This document shows, piece by piece, positions 40,701 to 52,846 of a stretch of 64,000 nt of DNA. The first letter of the stretch is position 1; each line of letters starts with the position of its first letter. Origin of the DNA: Cyanobium sp. M30B3 (GTDB taxonomy: Bacteria; Cyanobacteriota; Cyanobacteriia; PCC-6307; Cyanobiaceae); the NCBI GenBank assembly GCA_018399015.1, contig CP073761.1, forward strand, positions 186,001 to 250,000, in the 5' to 3' direction. The notes beneath the pieces were generated by a model. That model did not search any database. It was not told the origin of the DNA and was given only the letters and a program-made list of their open reading frames with translations. Both the position numbers and the translations under genes were made by a program.

Positions 40701-41783
40701 TCGGGACCGGCTGCAGCGGATGGCCGCGGGGGGGCGGAGGCCAGGTCCACCGTGGCTGGCCCCGGTGGCGGCCCACGCCCGGCGCCGGAACGGCTGGTGC
40801 AGCCGGCCCCTGCCGGTGATGATCCCGAGCCGGGACGGGCCGACACGCTCAGGCCGCGGCGTCTGGCCGACTACATCGGCCAGAGTGAGCTCAAGCAGGT
40901 GCTGGCCATTGCGGTGGAGGCCACCCGCAGCCGCCAGGAGGCCCTCGACCACGTGCTGCTCTACGGCCCGCCGGGCCTGGGCAAGACCACGATGGCGCTG
41001 GTGCTCGCCGAGGAACTGGGCGTGCGCTGCCGCATCGCCAGTGCCCCGGCCCTGGAGCGCCCGCGCGACATCGTGGGCCTGCTGGTGAACCTGGAGCCGC
41101 GGGAGCTGCTGTTCATCGACGAGATCCACCGCCTCAACCGGGTGGCCGAGGAACTGCTCTACCCGGCGATGGAGGACTACCGCCTCGACCTCACCGTGGG
41201 CAAGGGCAGCACCGCCCGCACCCGCAGCATGCCCCTGGCCCCCTTCACCCTGGTGGGCGCCACCACCCGGGCCGGGGCCCTCAGTTCGCCCCTGCGGGAC
41301 CGCTTCGGGTTGATCCAGCGGCTGGAGTTCTATGGCCTCGACGACCTGCAGGCGATCGTTGAGCGGGCGGCCAGGCTGCTGGCGATCGACCTGGACGGGT
41401 CGGCGGCCCTGGAGGTGGCCCGCCGCTGCCGGGGCACGCCGCGGATCGCCAACCGGCTGCTGCGCCGGGTGCGGGACGTGGCCAGCGTGAACGGCGAGGG
41501 CCGCATCGGCGCGGCCCTGGTGGAGCAGGCCCTCAGCCTGCACCGGGTGGATGGCCGCGGCCTCGATGCCCACGACCGGCGCCTGCTGGCGCTGATGCTG
41601 GAGAGCTACGGCGGCGGGCCGGTGGGCCTCGACACCCTGGCGGCCGGGCTGGGGGAGGACCCGGCCACCCTGGAGACGGTGGTGGAGCCCTACCTGCTGC
41701 AGCAGGGCCTGTTGCAGCGCACGCCCCGGGGCCGGCTGCTCACCGAGGCGGGCCGGGCCCACCTGGCGGAGTCGTGGCCGTGA
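40686..41783 (+). CDS. ruvB: Holliday junction branch migration helicase RuvB
   Basis: RuvB is the AAA+ hexameric motor that, with RuvA, migrates Holliday junctions. The 365-residue product has [20 protein letters not shown], Walker [20 protein letters not shown], Walker [11 protein letters not shown], sensor 1 [20 protein letters not shown] and the C-terminal winged helix ([20 protein letters not shown]). ATG 40686 is chosen because picocyanobacterial RuvB starts MAIVSS; the 15-bp repeat supplies two extra in-frame ATGs upstream (MAPPP and MAIVS versions). A ~50-residue low-complexity N-terminal extension precedes the core. Confidence 0.95.
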   Translation: MAIVSSGPAAADGRGGAEARSTVAGPGGGPRPAPERLVQPAPAGDDPEPGRADTLRPRRLADYIGQSELKQVLAIAVEATRSRQEALDHVLLYGPPGLGKTTMALVLAEELGVRCRIASAPALERPRDIVGLLVNLEPRELLFIDEIHRLNRVAEELLYPAMEDYRLDLTVGKGSTARTRSMPLAPFTLVGATTRAGALSSPLRDRFGLIQRLEFYGLDDLQAIVERAARLLAIDLDGSAALEVARRCRGTPRIANRLLRRVRDVASVNGEGRIGAALVEQALSLHRVDGRGLDAHDRRLLALMLESYGGGPVGLDTLAAGLGEDPATLETVVEPYLLQQGLLQRTPRGRLLTEAGRAHLAESWP

Positions 41784-42613
41784 GGGGGCGGACCTGGCTG
41801 TGGGGACTGCCGGCCCTGCTGCTGGCGGTGTGCCTGCTGCTGGTGCAGCCCAGGGCGGTGCGGGCGACAGAAGGGCCCACAGCGCTTTCCGTGCCCCAGC
41901 TCTCCTCGCTCCCCCAGCTGTTCGACCAGGCGCTGCAGGCCAGCCGTGAGGGCCACTTCGGCGAGGCCCTGCCCCTCTGGGATCAGGTGCTGGAGCTGGC
42001 GCCTCGGGATGCGGCGGCCTGGAGCAACCGCGGCAACGTGCAGCTCGCCCTGGGCGATCCGCTGGCGGCCATCGCCGACCAGAACCGCGCCCTGGAGCTG
42101 GAGCCAGCCAGCGGCGACGCCCACCTCAACCGCGGCACCGCCGAGGAGGCGCTGGCCCGCTGGGGGGCGGCGGCCGACGACTACCACTGGATCCTGGAGC
42201 ACAGCGACGGGGCCGAACCGCGGGCCTCGGCCCTCTACAACTTGGGCAATGTGCAGGGCTCCCAGGGTGACTGGGCCGCCGCCCGCAGCAGCTATGCCGC
42301 CGCTGCCGCTGCCCGCCCAGGCTTTGCCATGGCCCGCGCCAGCGAGGCCCTGGCCGCCTTCCAGCTCGGCGACCTGGACGCAGCTGAACAGCAACTGCGC
42401 TCGCTGATCCGCCGCTACCCCCTGTTCGCCGATGCCCGCGCCGGCCTCACCGCCCTGCTCTGGCAGCGGGGCGGCCGCGGCGAGGCGGAGAGCCACTGGG
42501 TGTCGGCCTCCGGTCTCGATCCGCGCTACCGCGACCCAGAATGGCTGCTGGCCGTGCGGCGCTGGCCGCCAGCTCCGGTGTCGGCCCTGCAGCAGTTCCT
42601 CGCCCTCGCCTGA
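41774..42613 (+). CDS. Exported TPR-repeat protein
   Basis: A 279-residue protein with an N-terminal signal/anchor sequence (~8-32, [17 protein letters not shown]) followed by tetratricopeptide repeats ([80 protein letters not shown]). Such proteins scaffold complexes; several cyanobacterial ones assist photosystem assembly, but no specific role can be assigned. GTG 41774 overlaps the end of ruvB by 10 bp; GTG 41780 is an alternative. Confidence 0.82.
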   Translation: MAVRGRTWLWGLPALLLAVCLLLVQPRAVRATEGPTALSVPQLSSLPQLFDQALQASREGHFGEALPLWDQVLELAPRDAAAWSNRGNVQLALGDPLAAIADQNRALELEPASGDAHLNRGTAEEALARWGAAADDYHWILEHSDGAEPRASALYNLGNVQGSQGDWAAARSSYAAAAAARPGFAMARASEALAAFQLGDLDAAEQQLRSLIRRYPLFADARAGLTALLWQRGGRGEAESHWVSASGLDPRYRDPEWLLAVRRWPPAPVSALQQFLALA

Positions 42614-42625
42614 ACCGCCACAGCC

Positions 42626-42676
42626 CAGCCACCCCAAAGCCGCAGCCACCCCAAAGCCACAGTCACGCCTAAGCCA
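42626..42676. repeat. 17-bp tandem repeat, about three copies
   Basis: CAGCCACCCCAAAGCCG at 42626-42642 is repeated with one change at 42643-42659 and, more diverged, at 42660-42676. It fills the gap between the TPR gene and the amidohydrolase gene. Confidence 0.85.
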
Positions 42677-42700
42677 CCGCTTCCGGTTTCCGGCCCTGCG

Positions 42701-43987
42701 ATGCCGTCCCCCCCTCCACCACCACCCATGCCCGCCGCCACCGCTGGCGCTGACGCGGGCGCTGGGCGTGGGATCTGCTGGTGGCAGCTGGGGCTGGAGG
42801 GGGATCTGGAGGCGTTCCTGCCCGAGCTGATCCAGCTGCGCCGCCACCTGCACCGCCACCCCGAGCTCAGTGGCCACGAGCAGCAGACGGCCGCCCTGGT
42901 GGCCGGCGAACTGCGCCGCTGGGGCTGGGAGGTGCGCGAGGGGGTGGGGCGCACCGGGGTGGTGGCGGAACTGGGCCCCCGCTGCCTGCCGGACGGCCAG
43001 CCGGCGCCGTTGCTGGGCCTGCGGGTGGATATGGATGCCCTGCCGGTGGAGGAGCGCACCGGTCTCGACTACGCCTCCACCGTGCAGGGGTTGATGCACG
43101 CCTGCGGTCATGACCTGCACACGAGCGTCGGCCTGGGGGTGGCCGGCGTGCTGGCCTCCCTGGCCAGGCGGCGACCCGATCTGCTGCGGGCACGGGTGCG
43201 GCTGCTGTTTCAGCCCGCCGAGGAGACGGCCGAGGGGGCGGCGTGGATGAAGGCTGACGGGGCGACCGAGGGGCTCGATGCCCTGTTCGGGGTGCACGTG
43301 TTTCCCTCGATTGCGGTGGGCGAGGTGGGGGTGCGCAGCGGCAGCCTGACGGCGGCGGCGGGGGAGCTGGAGATCGAGGTGCTGGGGGAGAGCGGCCACG
43401 GCGCCCGCCCCCACCAGAGCACCGACGCGATCTGGATCGCGGCGCGGGTGGTGAGCGGCCTGCAGGAGGCGATCAGCCGCCGGCTGGATGCCCTCCATCC
43501 TGTGGTGGTGAGCTTCGGGCGGATCGAAGGGGGCAAGGCCTTCAATGTGATCGCCGACCACGTGCGTCTGCTGGGCACGGTGCGCTGCCTCGATCTGGAG
43601 CTGCACGACCGTCTGCCGGCCTGGATCGAGGACACCGTGCACGCCCTCTGCCGGGGCCATGGTGGAGAGGCTCGGGTGCGTTATCGCCGCATCTCGCCGC
43701 CGGTGCACAACGACCCGGAACTCACCCAGCTGGTGGCGGCGGCGGCGGTGGATCTGCTGGGCCGCCCGCGGGTGCACTGGCTGGAGCAGCCCTCCCTGGG
43801 CGCCGAGGATTTCGCCGAGCTCAGCGATGGCATCCGCTGCACGATGTTCCGGTTGGGGGTGGCCGGACCCCAGGGCTGCACCCCCCTGCACAGCAACACC
43901 TTCGCCCCCGATGAGGGGGCCCTGGCTGTTGGCGTGCGGGTGCTGAGCCTCAGCCTGCTGCGCGCCGCACCGATGAGCCCCCGATGA
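42701..43987 (+). CDS. M20-family metal-dependent amidohydrolase
   Basis: A 428-residue N-acyl-L-amino acid amidohydrolase/IAA-amino acid hydrolase-type peptidase. Metal ligands sit in LGLRVDMDALPVEE, LMHACGHDLHTS, FQPAEETAEGAAWM, FGVHVFPS and a late THTF-like LHSNTFAPDE. The lid/dimerisation domain contains SGHGARPHQSTDAI. It likely hydrolyses N-acylated amino acids; the substrate is unknown. The N-terminal ~25 residues (Pro-rich) are not part of the fold, and ATG 42728 is an alternative start. Confidence 0.9.
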   Translation: MPSPPPPPPMPAATAGADAGAGRGICWWQLGLEGDLEAFLPELIQLRRHLHRHPELSGHEQQTAALVAGELRRWGWEVREGVGRTGVVAELGPRCLPDGQPAPLLGLRVDMDALPVEERTGLDYASTVQGLMHACGHDLHTSVGLGVAGVLASLARRRPDLLRARVRLLFQPAEETAEGAAWMKADGATEGLDALFGVHVFPSIAVGEVGVRSGSLTAAAGELEIEVLGESGHGARPHQSTDAIWIAARVVSGLQEAISRRLDALHPVVVSFGRIEGGKAFNVIADHVRLLGTVRCLDLELHDRLPAWIEDTVHALCRGHGGEARVRYRRISPPVHNDPELTQLVAAAAVDLLGRPRVHWLEQPSLGAEDFAELSDGIRCTMFRLGVAGPQGCTPLHSNTFAPDEGALAVGVRVLSLSLLRAAPMSPR

Positions 43988-44003
43988 GCCCCCGATGAGC
44001 CCC
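43973..44003. repeat. 11-bp tandem repeat spanning a stop/start junction
   Basis: ATGAGCCCCCG at 43973 and 43984, with a third copy (9 of 11 bases) at 43995. As 11 is not a multiple of 3, the three ATGs lie in three frames. Copy 1 encodes the last residues of the amidohydrolase, copy 2 holds its TGA, and copy 3 provides the start of the next gene. Confidence 0.92.
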
Positions 44004-44240
44004 TTCGAGCCTCGCCGCCGGCCGCTGCTGGAGGGCCTGCTGGCGCTGTCGGCGCCGCTGCTGATCCTGCTGGCGCTGCTGTTGATCCTGCAGCGCCAGG
44101 GGCGGGAGAGGATTATGGCCCTGCCGGCCCTGGCGATCGGCATCGGCCTGGCCAGCTCCAGTTGGGTGAGCCGGGGGCGGCGGCGCCGGGCCCTGCTGCA
44201 GGCCCTGCGCCAGGGCGGTCCGCCGGCGGCCGGTTCCTGA
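43995..44240 (+). CDS. Small membrane protein, unknown function
   Basis: An 81-residue protein with one or two hydrophobic segments (~14-33 LALSAPLLILLALLLILQ; ~41-56 ALPALAIGIGLASSSWV) between basic flanks (RRRP, RQGRER, SRGRRRRA). No family recognised. It follows the amidohydrolase by 7 bp on the same strand and precedes a HEAT-repeat protein. Codon use looks native. Confidence 0.6.
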   Translation: MSPFEPRRRPLLEGLLALSAPLLILLALLLILQRQGRERIMALPALAIGIGLASSSWVSRGRRRRALLQALRQGGPPAAGS

Positions 44241-44270
44241 GCCAGGCTGGAGCCCCCAGCATGTCCCTGT

Positions 44271-44882
44271 GTGTCCGCGCCCGATCTGGAACAGCTGCGC
44301 GCCGCCATCTGTTGTGGCGACCCCAGCCGTTCGATGCCCGCCCTGGCGGCCCTGCGGGAGGTGCCGGTTGAGGCGGCGGTGCCGCTGCTGCTGCTGGGGT
44401 TGGAGCAGGAGGCGTTCCTGGTGCGCTCGCTGAGCTGCGCCGGCCTGGGGGTGAAGTGCAACCCGGCCGGGCGCCAGGCGCTGGTGCGGGTCCTGGAGCA
44501 CGACCCCGATGCCAATGTGCGGGCCGAAGCGGCCAATGCCCTGGTGAGCCATGGCCTGGAGCAGGCCTGGCCGCTGTTGCTGGCGGCCTTCCGCCGCGAC
44601 GACCAGTGGCTGCTGCGCTGCAGCGTGCTCTCGGCCGTGGCCGAGCATCCCGAGGCCGATGCGGCCCGGTTGCTGGAGCTGGCCAGCCTGGCGATCGCTG
44701 CCGACGATGGCACCGTGCGGGTGGGCGGCGCCGAGATCCTGGGTCGTCTGGTGCGGGAGGGTGGTGGCGACTCTGCAAGCGCTGGAGCTGACGCCCACCA
44801 GGCGCGGGCGCTGCTGCAGCGGCTGCAGGCCGACCCTGACCACCGGGTGGTGGGGGCGGCGCTGAACGGCCTGCAGTGCTGA
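44271..44882 (+). CDS. HEAT-repeat protein
   Basis: A 203-residue all-helical protein built of HEAT/PBS-lyase-like repeats (MPALAALREVPVEAAVPLLL, EAFLVRSLSCAGLGVKCNPA, NVRAEAANALVSHGLEQAWP, LLRCSVLSAVAEHPEADAAR, VRVGGAEILGRLVRE). In cyanobacteria such repeats occur in phycobilin lyases and in general scaffold proteins; this resembles the scaffold type. It reads from GTG 44271. A TPP riboswitch begins 43 bp downstream. Confidence 0.8.
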   Translation: MSAPDLEQLRAAICCGDPSRSMPALAALREVPVEAAVPLLLLGLEQEAFLVRSLSCAGLGVKCNPAGRQALVRVLEHDPDANVRAEAANALVSHGLEQAWPLLLAAFRRDDQWLLRCSVLSAVAEHPEADAARLLELASLAIAADDGTVRVGGAEILGRLVREGGGDSASAGADAHQARALLQRLQADPDHRVVGAALNGLQC

Positions 44883-44925
44883 GCCAACTGGCCTGCGTTC
44901 GGGGGATGTTGCTAGGTTGCGGGAG

Positions 44926-46501
<1,576 letters not shown>

Positions 46502-46513
46502 GCCCGGCCCAGC

Positions 46514-46540
46514 AAGGCCCGGGGTGATCTCCGGGCCTTC
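46514..46540 (+). terminator. Terminator after thiC
   Basis: AAGGCCCGG (46514-46522) pairs with CCGGGCCTT (46531-46539) across an 8-base loop, 13 bp after the thiC stop. No long T-run follows, so it may be partial. Confidence 0.7.
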
Positions 46541-46663
46541 AGTTGAGGGTTGTGCTCTGCTGGACTTCGTTCATGACTACTCTTACGCGCCTGATCGACG
46601 AGGCCCATGCCTCTTGATGCCCCTGTCCCAGAGCGGTTCACTCTGGCCAGAGCAGCCCCAGCC

Positions 46664-46717
46664 ATGACCACGGGCAGCGGGTGCTACCTGCTCGATAGCC
46701 ATGTACTGCTCTGGTGA
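46664..46717 (+). pseudogene. VapC-like PIN toxin, 17-codon remnant
   Basis: ATG 46664 opens MTTGSGCYLLDSHVLLW, followed by TGA at 46715-46717. YLLDSHVLLW is close to the start of many PIN-domain toxins (YLLDTHVLLW...), including the first catalytic Asp. The same frame upstream (PERFTLARAAPA) could be the end of an antitoxin. The rest of the toxin is gone; only the thiC-tkt gap follows. Confidence 0.55.
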
Positions 46718-46728
46718 GTTTCAACAAC

Positions 46729-46754
46729 AAAGCCCCGCCAATTGGCGGGGCTTT
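46729..46754. terminator. Bidirectional terminator between the vapC remnant and tkt
   Basis: A perfect palindrome: AAAGCCCCGCC, loop AATT, GGCGGGGCTTT. A/T runs on both sides let it stop transcripts from either strand; it lies 19 bp beyond the tkt stop. Confidence 0.9.
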
Positions 46755-46772
46755 GCGTTGGCGCTGGGCCGC

Positions 46773-48797
46773 TCAGCCCAGGGCCTTGGCCTTGGCCACC
46801 ACGTTGTCGACGGTGAAGCCGAACTTCTCCATCAACACCGGGCCTGGGGCGGAGGCGCCGTAGCGGTCCACCGAGACGCTGTCGCCCTCGAAGCCGGTGT
46901 ACTTGTGCCAGCCGAAGCTGCTGGAGGCCTCCACCACCAGGCGCTTGCGGCAGGCGGCCGGCAGCACACTGTCGCGGTAGGCGGCGTCCTGCTCCTCGAA
47001 CAGCTCCACGCAGGGCATCGACACCACGCGCACGTTCTTGCCCTCGGCCCGCAGCTGGGCGGCGGCCTTGGTGCACAGCTCCAGCTCGGTGCCGGTGCCG
47101 ATCAGGATCAGGTCGGGGCTGCCGTTGCTGTCCTCAAGGATGTAACCGCCCCTGGCCACCGCGGCGGCGCTGGAGTTGGCCTGGTTGGCCATCGCCTGGC
47201 GGCTGAGGATCAGCACGGTGGGGCGGTTGCGGTTGGTCACGGCCACCTGGTAGGCGCCGCTGGTCTCGTTGCCATCGCCGGGACGGATCACCAGCAGGTT
47301 GGGCAGGGAGCGCAGGGTGGCCAGGGTCTCGATCGGCTGGTGGGTGGGGCCGTCCTCGCCCAGGCCGATCGAGTCGTGGGTGAGCACGTAGATCACGCCC
47401 AGCTCGCTCAGGGCCGAGAGGCGGATGGCGCCGAGGGCATAGCCGGCGAACACGGCGAAGGTGCCGCCGTAGGGGATCAGGCCGCTGCCGTGGTATGCGA
47501 GGCCGTTGAGGATGGCCGCCATGGCGTGCTCGCGCACGCCGAAGTGCAGGTAGCGGTTCTGTTCGGCCCCCTTCTGGAAGCTCTTCTCACCCTTGATGTC
47601 GGTGAGGTTGGAGTGGGTGAGGTCGGCTGAGCCGCCGATCAGCTCGGGCAGGCTGGGGCCGATGGCGTTGAGGCAGTTGAAGGAGTGGGCGCGGGTGGCC
47701 AGGCCCTTGTCGTCGGCGCTGTAGCTGGGCAGGTTGGCGTCCCAGCCCTGGGGCAGTTCGCCGCGCAGCTGGCGCTCGAATTCGGCGGCTTCGGCGGGAT
47801 AGGCGGCGCGGTAGGCCTCCAGGGTGGCGTTCCACTCGGCCTCGGCGGCGGCACCGCGGCTCACGGCCTGACGCCAGTGGTCGTAGGCCTCCTGGGGCAC
47901 CTCGAAGTCGCCGTAGGTCCAGCCCAGGTTCTGGCGGGTGAGGGCTGCCTCATCGGCCCCCAGGGCGGCTCCGTGCACGCCGGCGGTGTTGGCCTTGTTG
48001 GGGGAGCCGTAGCCGATCGTGGTGGTGACCTTGATCAGGCTGGGCTTGTCGGTGACGGCCTTGGCCTCCTCGATGGCCCGGGCGATCGCGGCCACGTCGG
48101 TGTTGCCATCCGCCACGTGGATGGTGTGCCAGCCGTAGGCCTCGTAGCGCTTGAGCACATCCTCGGTGAAGGAAACATTGGTGTTTCCGTCGATGGTGAT
48201 GTGGTTGTCGTCGTAGAGGGCGATCAGCTTGCCCAGACCCAGGTGACCGGCCAGGGAGGCGGCCTCGCCGCTCACCCCCTCCTGGTTGCAGCCATCACCC
48301 ATGAGCACATAGGTGGTGTGGTCGACGAGCTTGCAGTCGGGCTTGTTGAACTTGGCGGCCAGGTGGGCTTCGGCCATGGCCAGACCCACGGCGTTGGCGA
48401 TGCCCTGACCCAGGGGGCCGGTGGTCACCTCAACCCCGGGGGTCTCGAAGGTCTCGGGGTGGCCGGGGGTCTTGGAGCCCCACTGACGAAATTGTTTGAT
48501 GTCGTCGATGGTCACCGAGTCGTAGCCGGTGAGGTGCAGCAGGGCGTAGAGCAGCATGCAGCCGTGGCCCGCCGAGAGCACGAAGCGGTCGCGGTTGAAC
48601 CACTGGGGGTTCTTGGGGTTGTGCCGGAGCGTCTTGTCCCAGAGGGCATAGGCCATCGGGGCGCAGCCCATCGGCAGCCCGGGGTGGCCGGAATTCGACT
48701 TGTTGATCGCATCAACGGCCAGGAAGCGGATGCTGTTGATGCACAGCGACTCCAGCGCGTTGGCGGAGGACGTGGGGGAGGAGGGGGCGGCGACCAT
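46773..48797 (-). CDS. tkt: Transketolase
   Basis: Transketolase moves two-carbon units in the Calvin cycle and pentose phosphate pathway. The 674-residue TPP enzyme has [20 protein letters not shown], the TPP motif [20 protein letters not shown] (GDG...N), [40 protein letters not shown] and [20 protein letters not shown]. Its cofactor depends on the pathway started by the neighbouring thiC. It converges with thiC across the remnant/terminator region. Confidence 0.97.
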   Translation of the reverse strand: MVAAPSSPTSSANALESLCINSIRFLAVDAINKSNSGHPGLPMGCAPMAYALWDKTLRHNPKNPQWFNRDRFVLSAGHGCMLLYALLHLTGYDSVTIDDIKQFRQWGSKTPGHPETFETPGVEVTTGPLGQGIANAVGLAMAEAHLAAKFNKPDCKLVDHTTYVLMGDGCNQEGVSGEAASLAGHLGLGKLIALYDDNHITIDGNTNVSFTEDVLKRYEAYGWHTIHVADGNTDVAAIARAIEEAKAVTDKPSLIKVTTTIGYGSPNKANTAGVHGAALGADEAALTRQNLGWTYGDFEVPQEAYDHWRQAVSRGAAAEAEWNATLEAYRAAYPAEAAEFERQLRGELPQGWDANLPSYSADDKGLATRAHSFNCLNAIGPSLPELIGGSADLTHSNLTDIKGEKSFQKGAEQNRYLHFGVREHAMAAILNGLAYHGSGLIPYGGTFAVFAGYALGAIRLSALSELGVIYVLTHDSIGLGEDGPTHQPIETLATLRSLPNLLVIRPGDGNETSGAYQVAVTNRNRPTVLILSRQAMANQANSSAAAVARGGYILEDSNGSPDLILIGTGTELELCTKAAAQLRAEGKNVRVVSMPCVELFEEQDAAYRDSVLPAACRKRLVVEASSSFGWHKYTGFEGDSVSVDRYGASAPGPVLMEKFGFTVDNVVAKAKALG

Positions 48798-48878
48798 CGG
48801 GGAGGAGCGGGGAATACGGGGTTGCGCGGCTGGGGCCGGGAGCGACCGGCTGCAGGGGTGTGGGGAGCTGGCGGGGAG

Positions 48879-50126
48879 TCAGCTCATGCGCCGGAACGCC
48901 AGACAGACGTTGTGGCCGCCGAATCCGAAGGAATTGGAGAGCACAACATTGAGTGTCGAGTCTCGGGCCTGATTGGGCACGACGTCCAGATCACAGGCCG
49001 GATCCGGATTGCTGTAATTGATCGTAGGCGGCACCAGGCCATGCTCCATGGCCAGGATGGCCGCCACGGCCTCGATGCCGCCGCTGCCACCCAGCAGGTG
49101 GCCGGTCATCGACTTGGTGGAGCTCACCGGGATCCGGTAGGCGTGCTCCCCCAGGGCCGACTTGATGGCGGCGGTCTCATTGCTGTCGTTGGCCTGGGTG
49201 CTGGTGCCGTGGGCGTTGACGTAGTCCACGGCCTCGGGCTCCAGCCGGGCGTCCTTGAGGGCGAGGCGCATGGCCTCAGCGCCTCCGACGCCTCCCGGGG
49301 ACGGGGAGGTGATGTGGTGGGCATCGCAGGTCATGCCGTAGCCCACCACCTCGGCCAGGATCCGGGCACCCCGGGCCCTGGCGTGCTCGAGGCTCTCCAG
49401 CACCAGGATGCCGGCGCCCTCACCGATCACAAAGCCGTTGCGCTCGGCGTCGAACGGACGGCTGGCCGTCGCCGGGTCGTCGTTGCGGAAGGAGAGGGCC
49501 TTGGCGCTGGCGAAGCCCGCCACCCCCAGGGGGGTGATCGCCGATTCGGCGCCGCCGCACACCATGGCATCGGCCAGGCCGAGCTGGATCAGCCGGAAGG
49601 CGTCGCCGATGGCGTTGGAGCCGGCGGCACAGGCCGTGGCCACGGCGCTGCTCGGACCCCTGGCGCCGATGGCAATCGCCGTGAGGCCGGTGGCCATGTT
49701 GGGGATCATCATCGGCACGCAGAACGGGCTCACCCGGTCCGGACCGCGCTCGCTGAGCACCTGGGCCTGGGTCTCCATCATCAGCAGGCCGCCCACCCCG
49801 GAGCCGATCGCCGTGCCGATGCGCTGGGCGTTGGTGTCGTCGATGTTGAGGCCGGCATCGGCGATGGCCTGCTTGGCGGCCACCACGCCGAACTGGCAGA
49901 AGCGATCCCAGCGCTTCGTCTCCTTCGGCTCCAGCCAGCCGCTGGGATCGAAGTCCTTCACCTCGGCGGCGAAACGGCAGGCGTGCCGGGCGGCATCGAA
50001 CAGGGTGATTGGCGCCACCCCATTGCGGCCGGACGACAGACCCTGCCAGTAGCTGGGGACGTCGTTGCCGATCGGTGTGACCGCGCCGAGGCCGGTGACG
50101 ACGACGCGCTGGAGACCCTCAACCAT
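48879..50126 (-). CDS. fabF: Beta-ketoacyl-ACP synthase II
   Basis: FabF elongates acyl-ACP in type II fatty acid synthesis. The 415-residue condensing enzyme has VVTGLGAVTPIGNDVPSYWQ, the active-site Cys in VATACAAGSNAIGDAFRLIQ, the first catalytic His in VNAHGTSTQANDSNETAAIK and the second in SMTGHLLGGSGGIEA, ending SNSFGFGGHNVCLAFRR. It is downstream of acpP (8-bp gap), the usual acpP-fabF pair. Confidence 0.97.
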   Translation of the reverse strand: MVEGLQRVVVTGLGAVTPIGNDVPSYWQGLSSGRNGVAPITLFDAARHACRFAAEVKDFDPSGWLEPKETKRWDRFCQFGVVAAKQAIADAGLNIDDTNAQRIGTAIGSGVGGLLMMETQAQVLSERGPDRVSPFCVPMMIPNMATGLTAIAIGARGPSSAVATACAAGSNAIGDAFRLIQLGLADAMVCGGAESAITPLGVAGFASAKALSFRNDDPATASRPFDAERNGFVIGEGAGILVLESLEHARARGARILAEVVGYGMTCDAHHITSPSPGGVGGAEAMRLALKDARLEPEAVDYVNAHGTSTQANDSNETAAIKSALGEHAYRIPVSSTKSMTGHLLGGSGGIEAVAAILAMEHGLVPPTINYSNPDPACDLDVVPNQARDSTLNVVLSNSFGFGGHNVCLAFRRMS

Positions 50127-50134
50127 GGAGCGGC

Positions 50135-50377
50135 TCAGGCCTGCTTCTCTTGAATGAACTTGACGGCGTCACCCACGGTGGTGATGCCCTCGGCAGCCTC
50201 ATCGGGGATCTCGATGTCGAAGGCCTCCTCCAGGGCCATCACCAGCTCGACGGTGTCGAGGGAATCGGCGCCGAGGTCGTTCTGGAAGTTCGACTCGGGC
50301 TTCACCTCGGCGGCGTCAACGCTGAGTTGTTCGGCAACGATCGAGCGCACTTTCTCAAAGATCGCTTCCTGGGACAT
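50135..50377 (-). CDS. acpP: Acyl carrier protein
   Basis: An 80-residue acyl carrier protein. The phosphopantetheine site is the Ser of [20 protein letters not shown] (Ser at residue 39), in an acidic four-helix protein ([20 protein letters not shown]). First gene of acpP-fabF and divergent from psaC, with 164 bp between starts. Confidence 0.97.
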   Translation of the reverse strand: MSQEAIFEKVRSIVAEQLSVDAAEVKPESNFQNDLGADSLDTVELVMALEEAFDIEIPDEAAEGITTVGDAVKFIQEKQA

Positions 50378-50448
50378 GGCCGCTGTGAGAGTCGAGGCAC
50401 TCTACGGGTCACCCTGACCGCCACCCCGGCCATGGCGGCGACGTATGA

Positions 50449-50787
<339 letters not shown>

Positions 50788-50852
50788 AGTTCCTGGCCGC
50801 CCTGCGTTTCCCGCCAGGAACACTCGAGATCAGCCACGTCCCATAAGCTCAG

Positions 50853-50876
50853 GCCCGGCCCCGACCGGGCTTTTTT
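50853..50876 (+). terminator. Rho-independent terminator after psaC
   Basis: GCCCGG (50853-50858), loop CCCCGA, CCGGGC (50865-50870), then six T (50871-50876). It separates psaC from glmS. Confidence 0.92.
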
Positions 50877-50902
50877 GTTGTCCTTTTCCCCTGCGGGCCC
50901 CT

Positions 50903-52819
<1,917 letters not shown>

Positions 52820-52846
52820 GGCTCCCCCTGACTGGGGAGGCCCCGG

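Noticed and set aside
50877-50902. glmS ribozyme
   Set aside because: The space between the psaC terminator and the glmS start is too short and has no ribozyme core.
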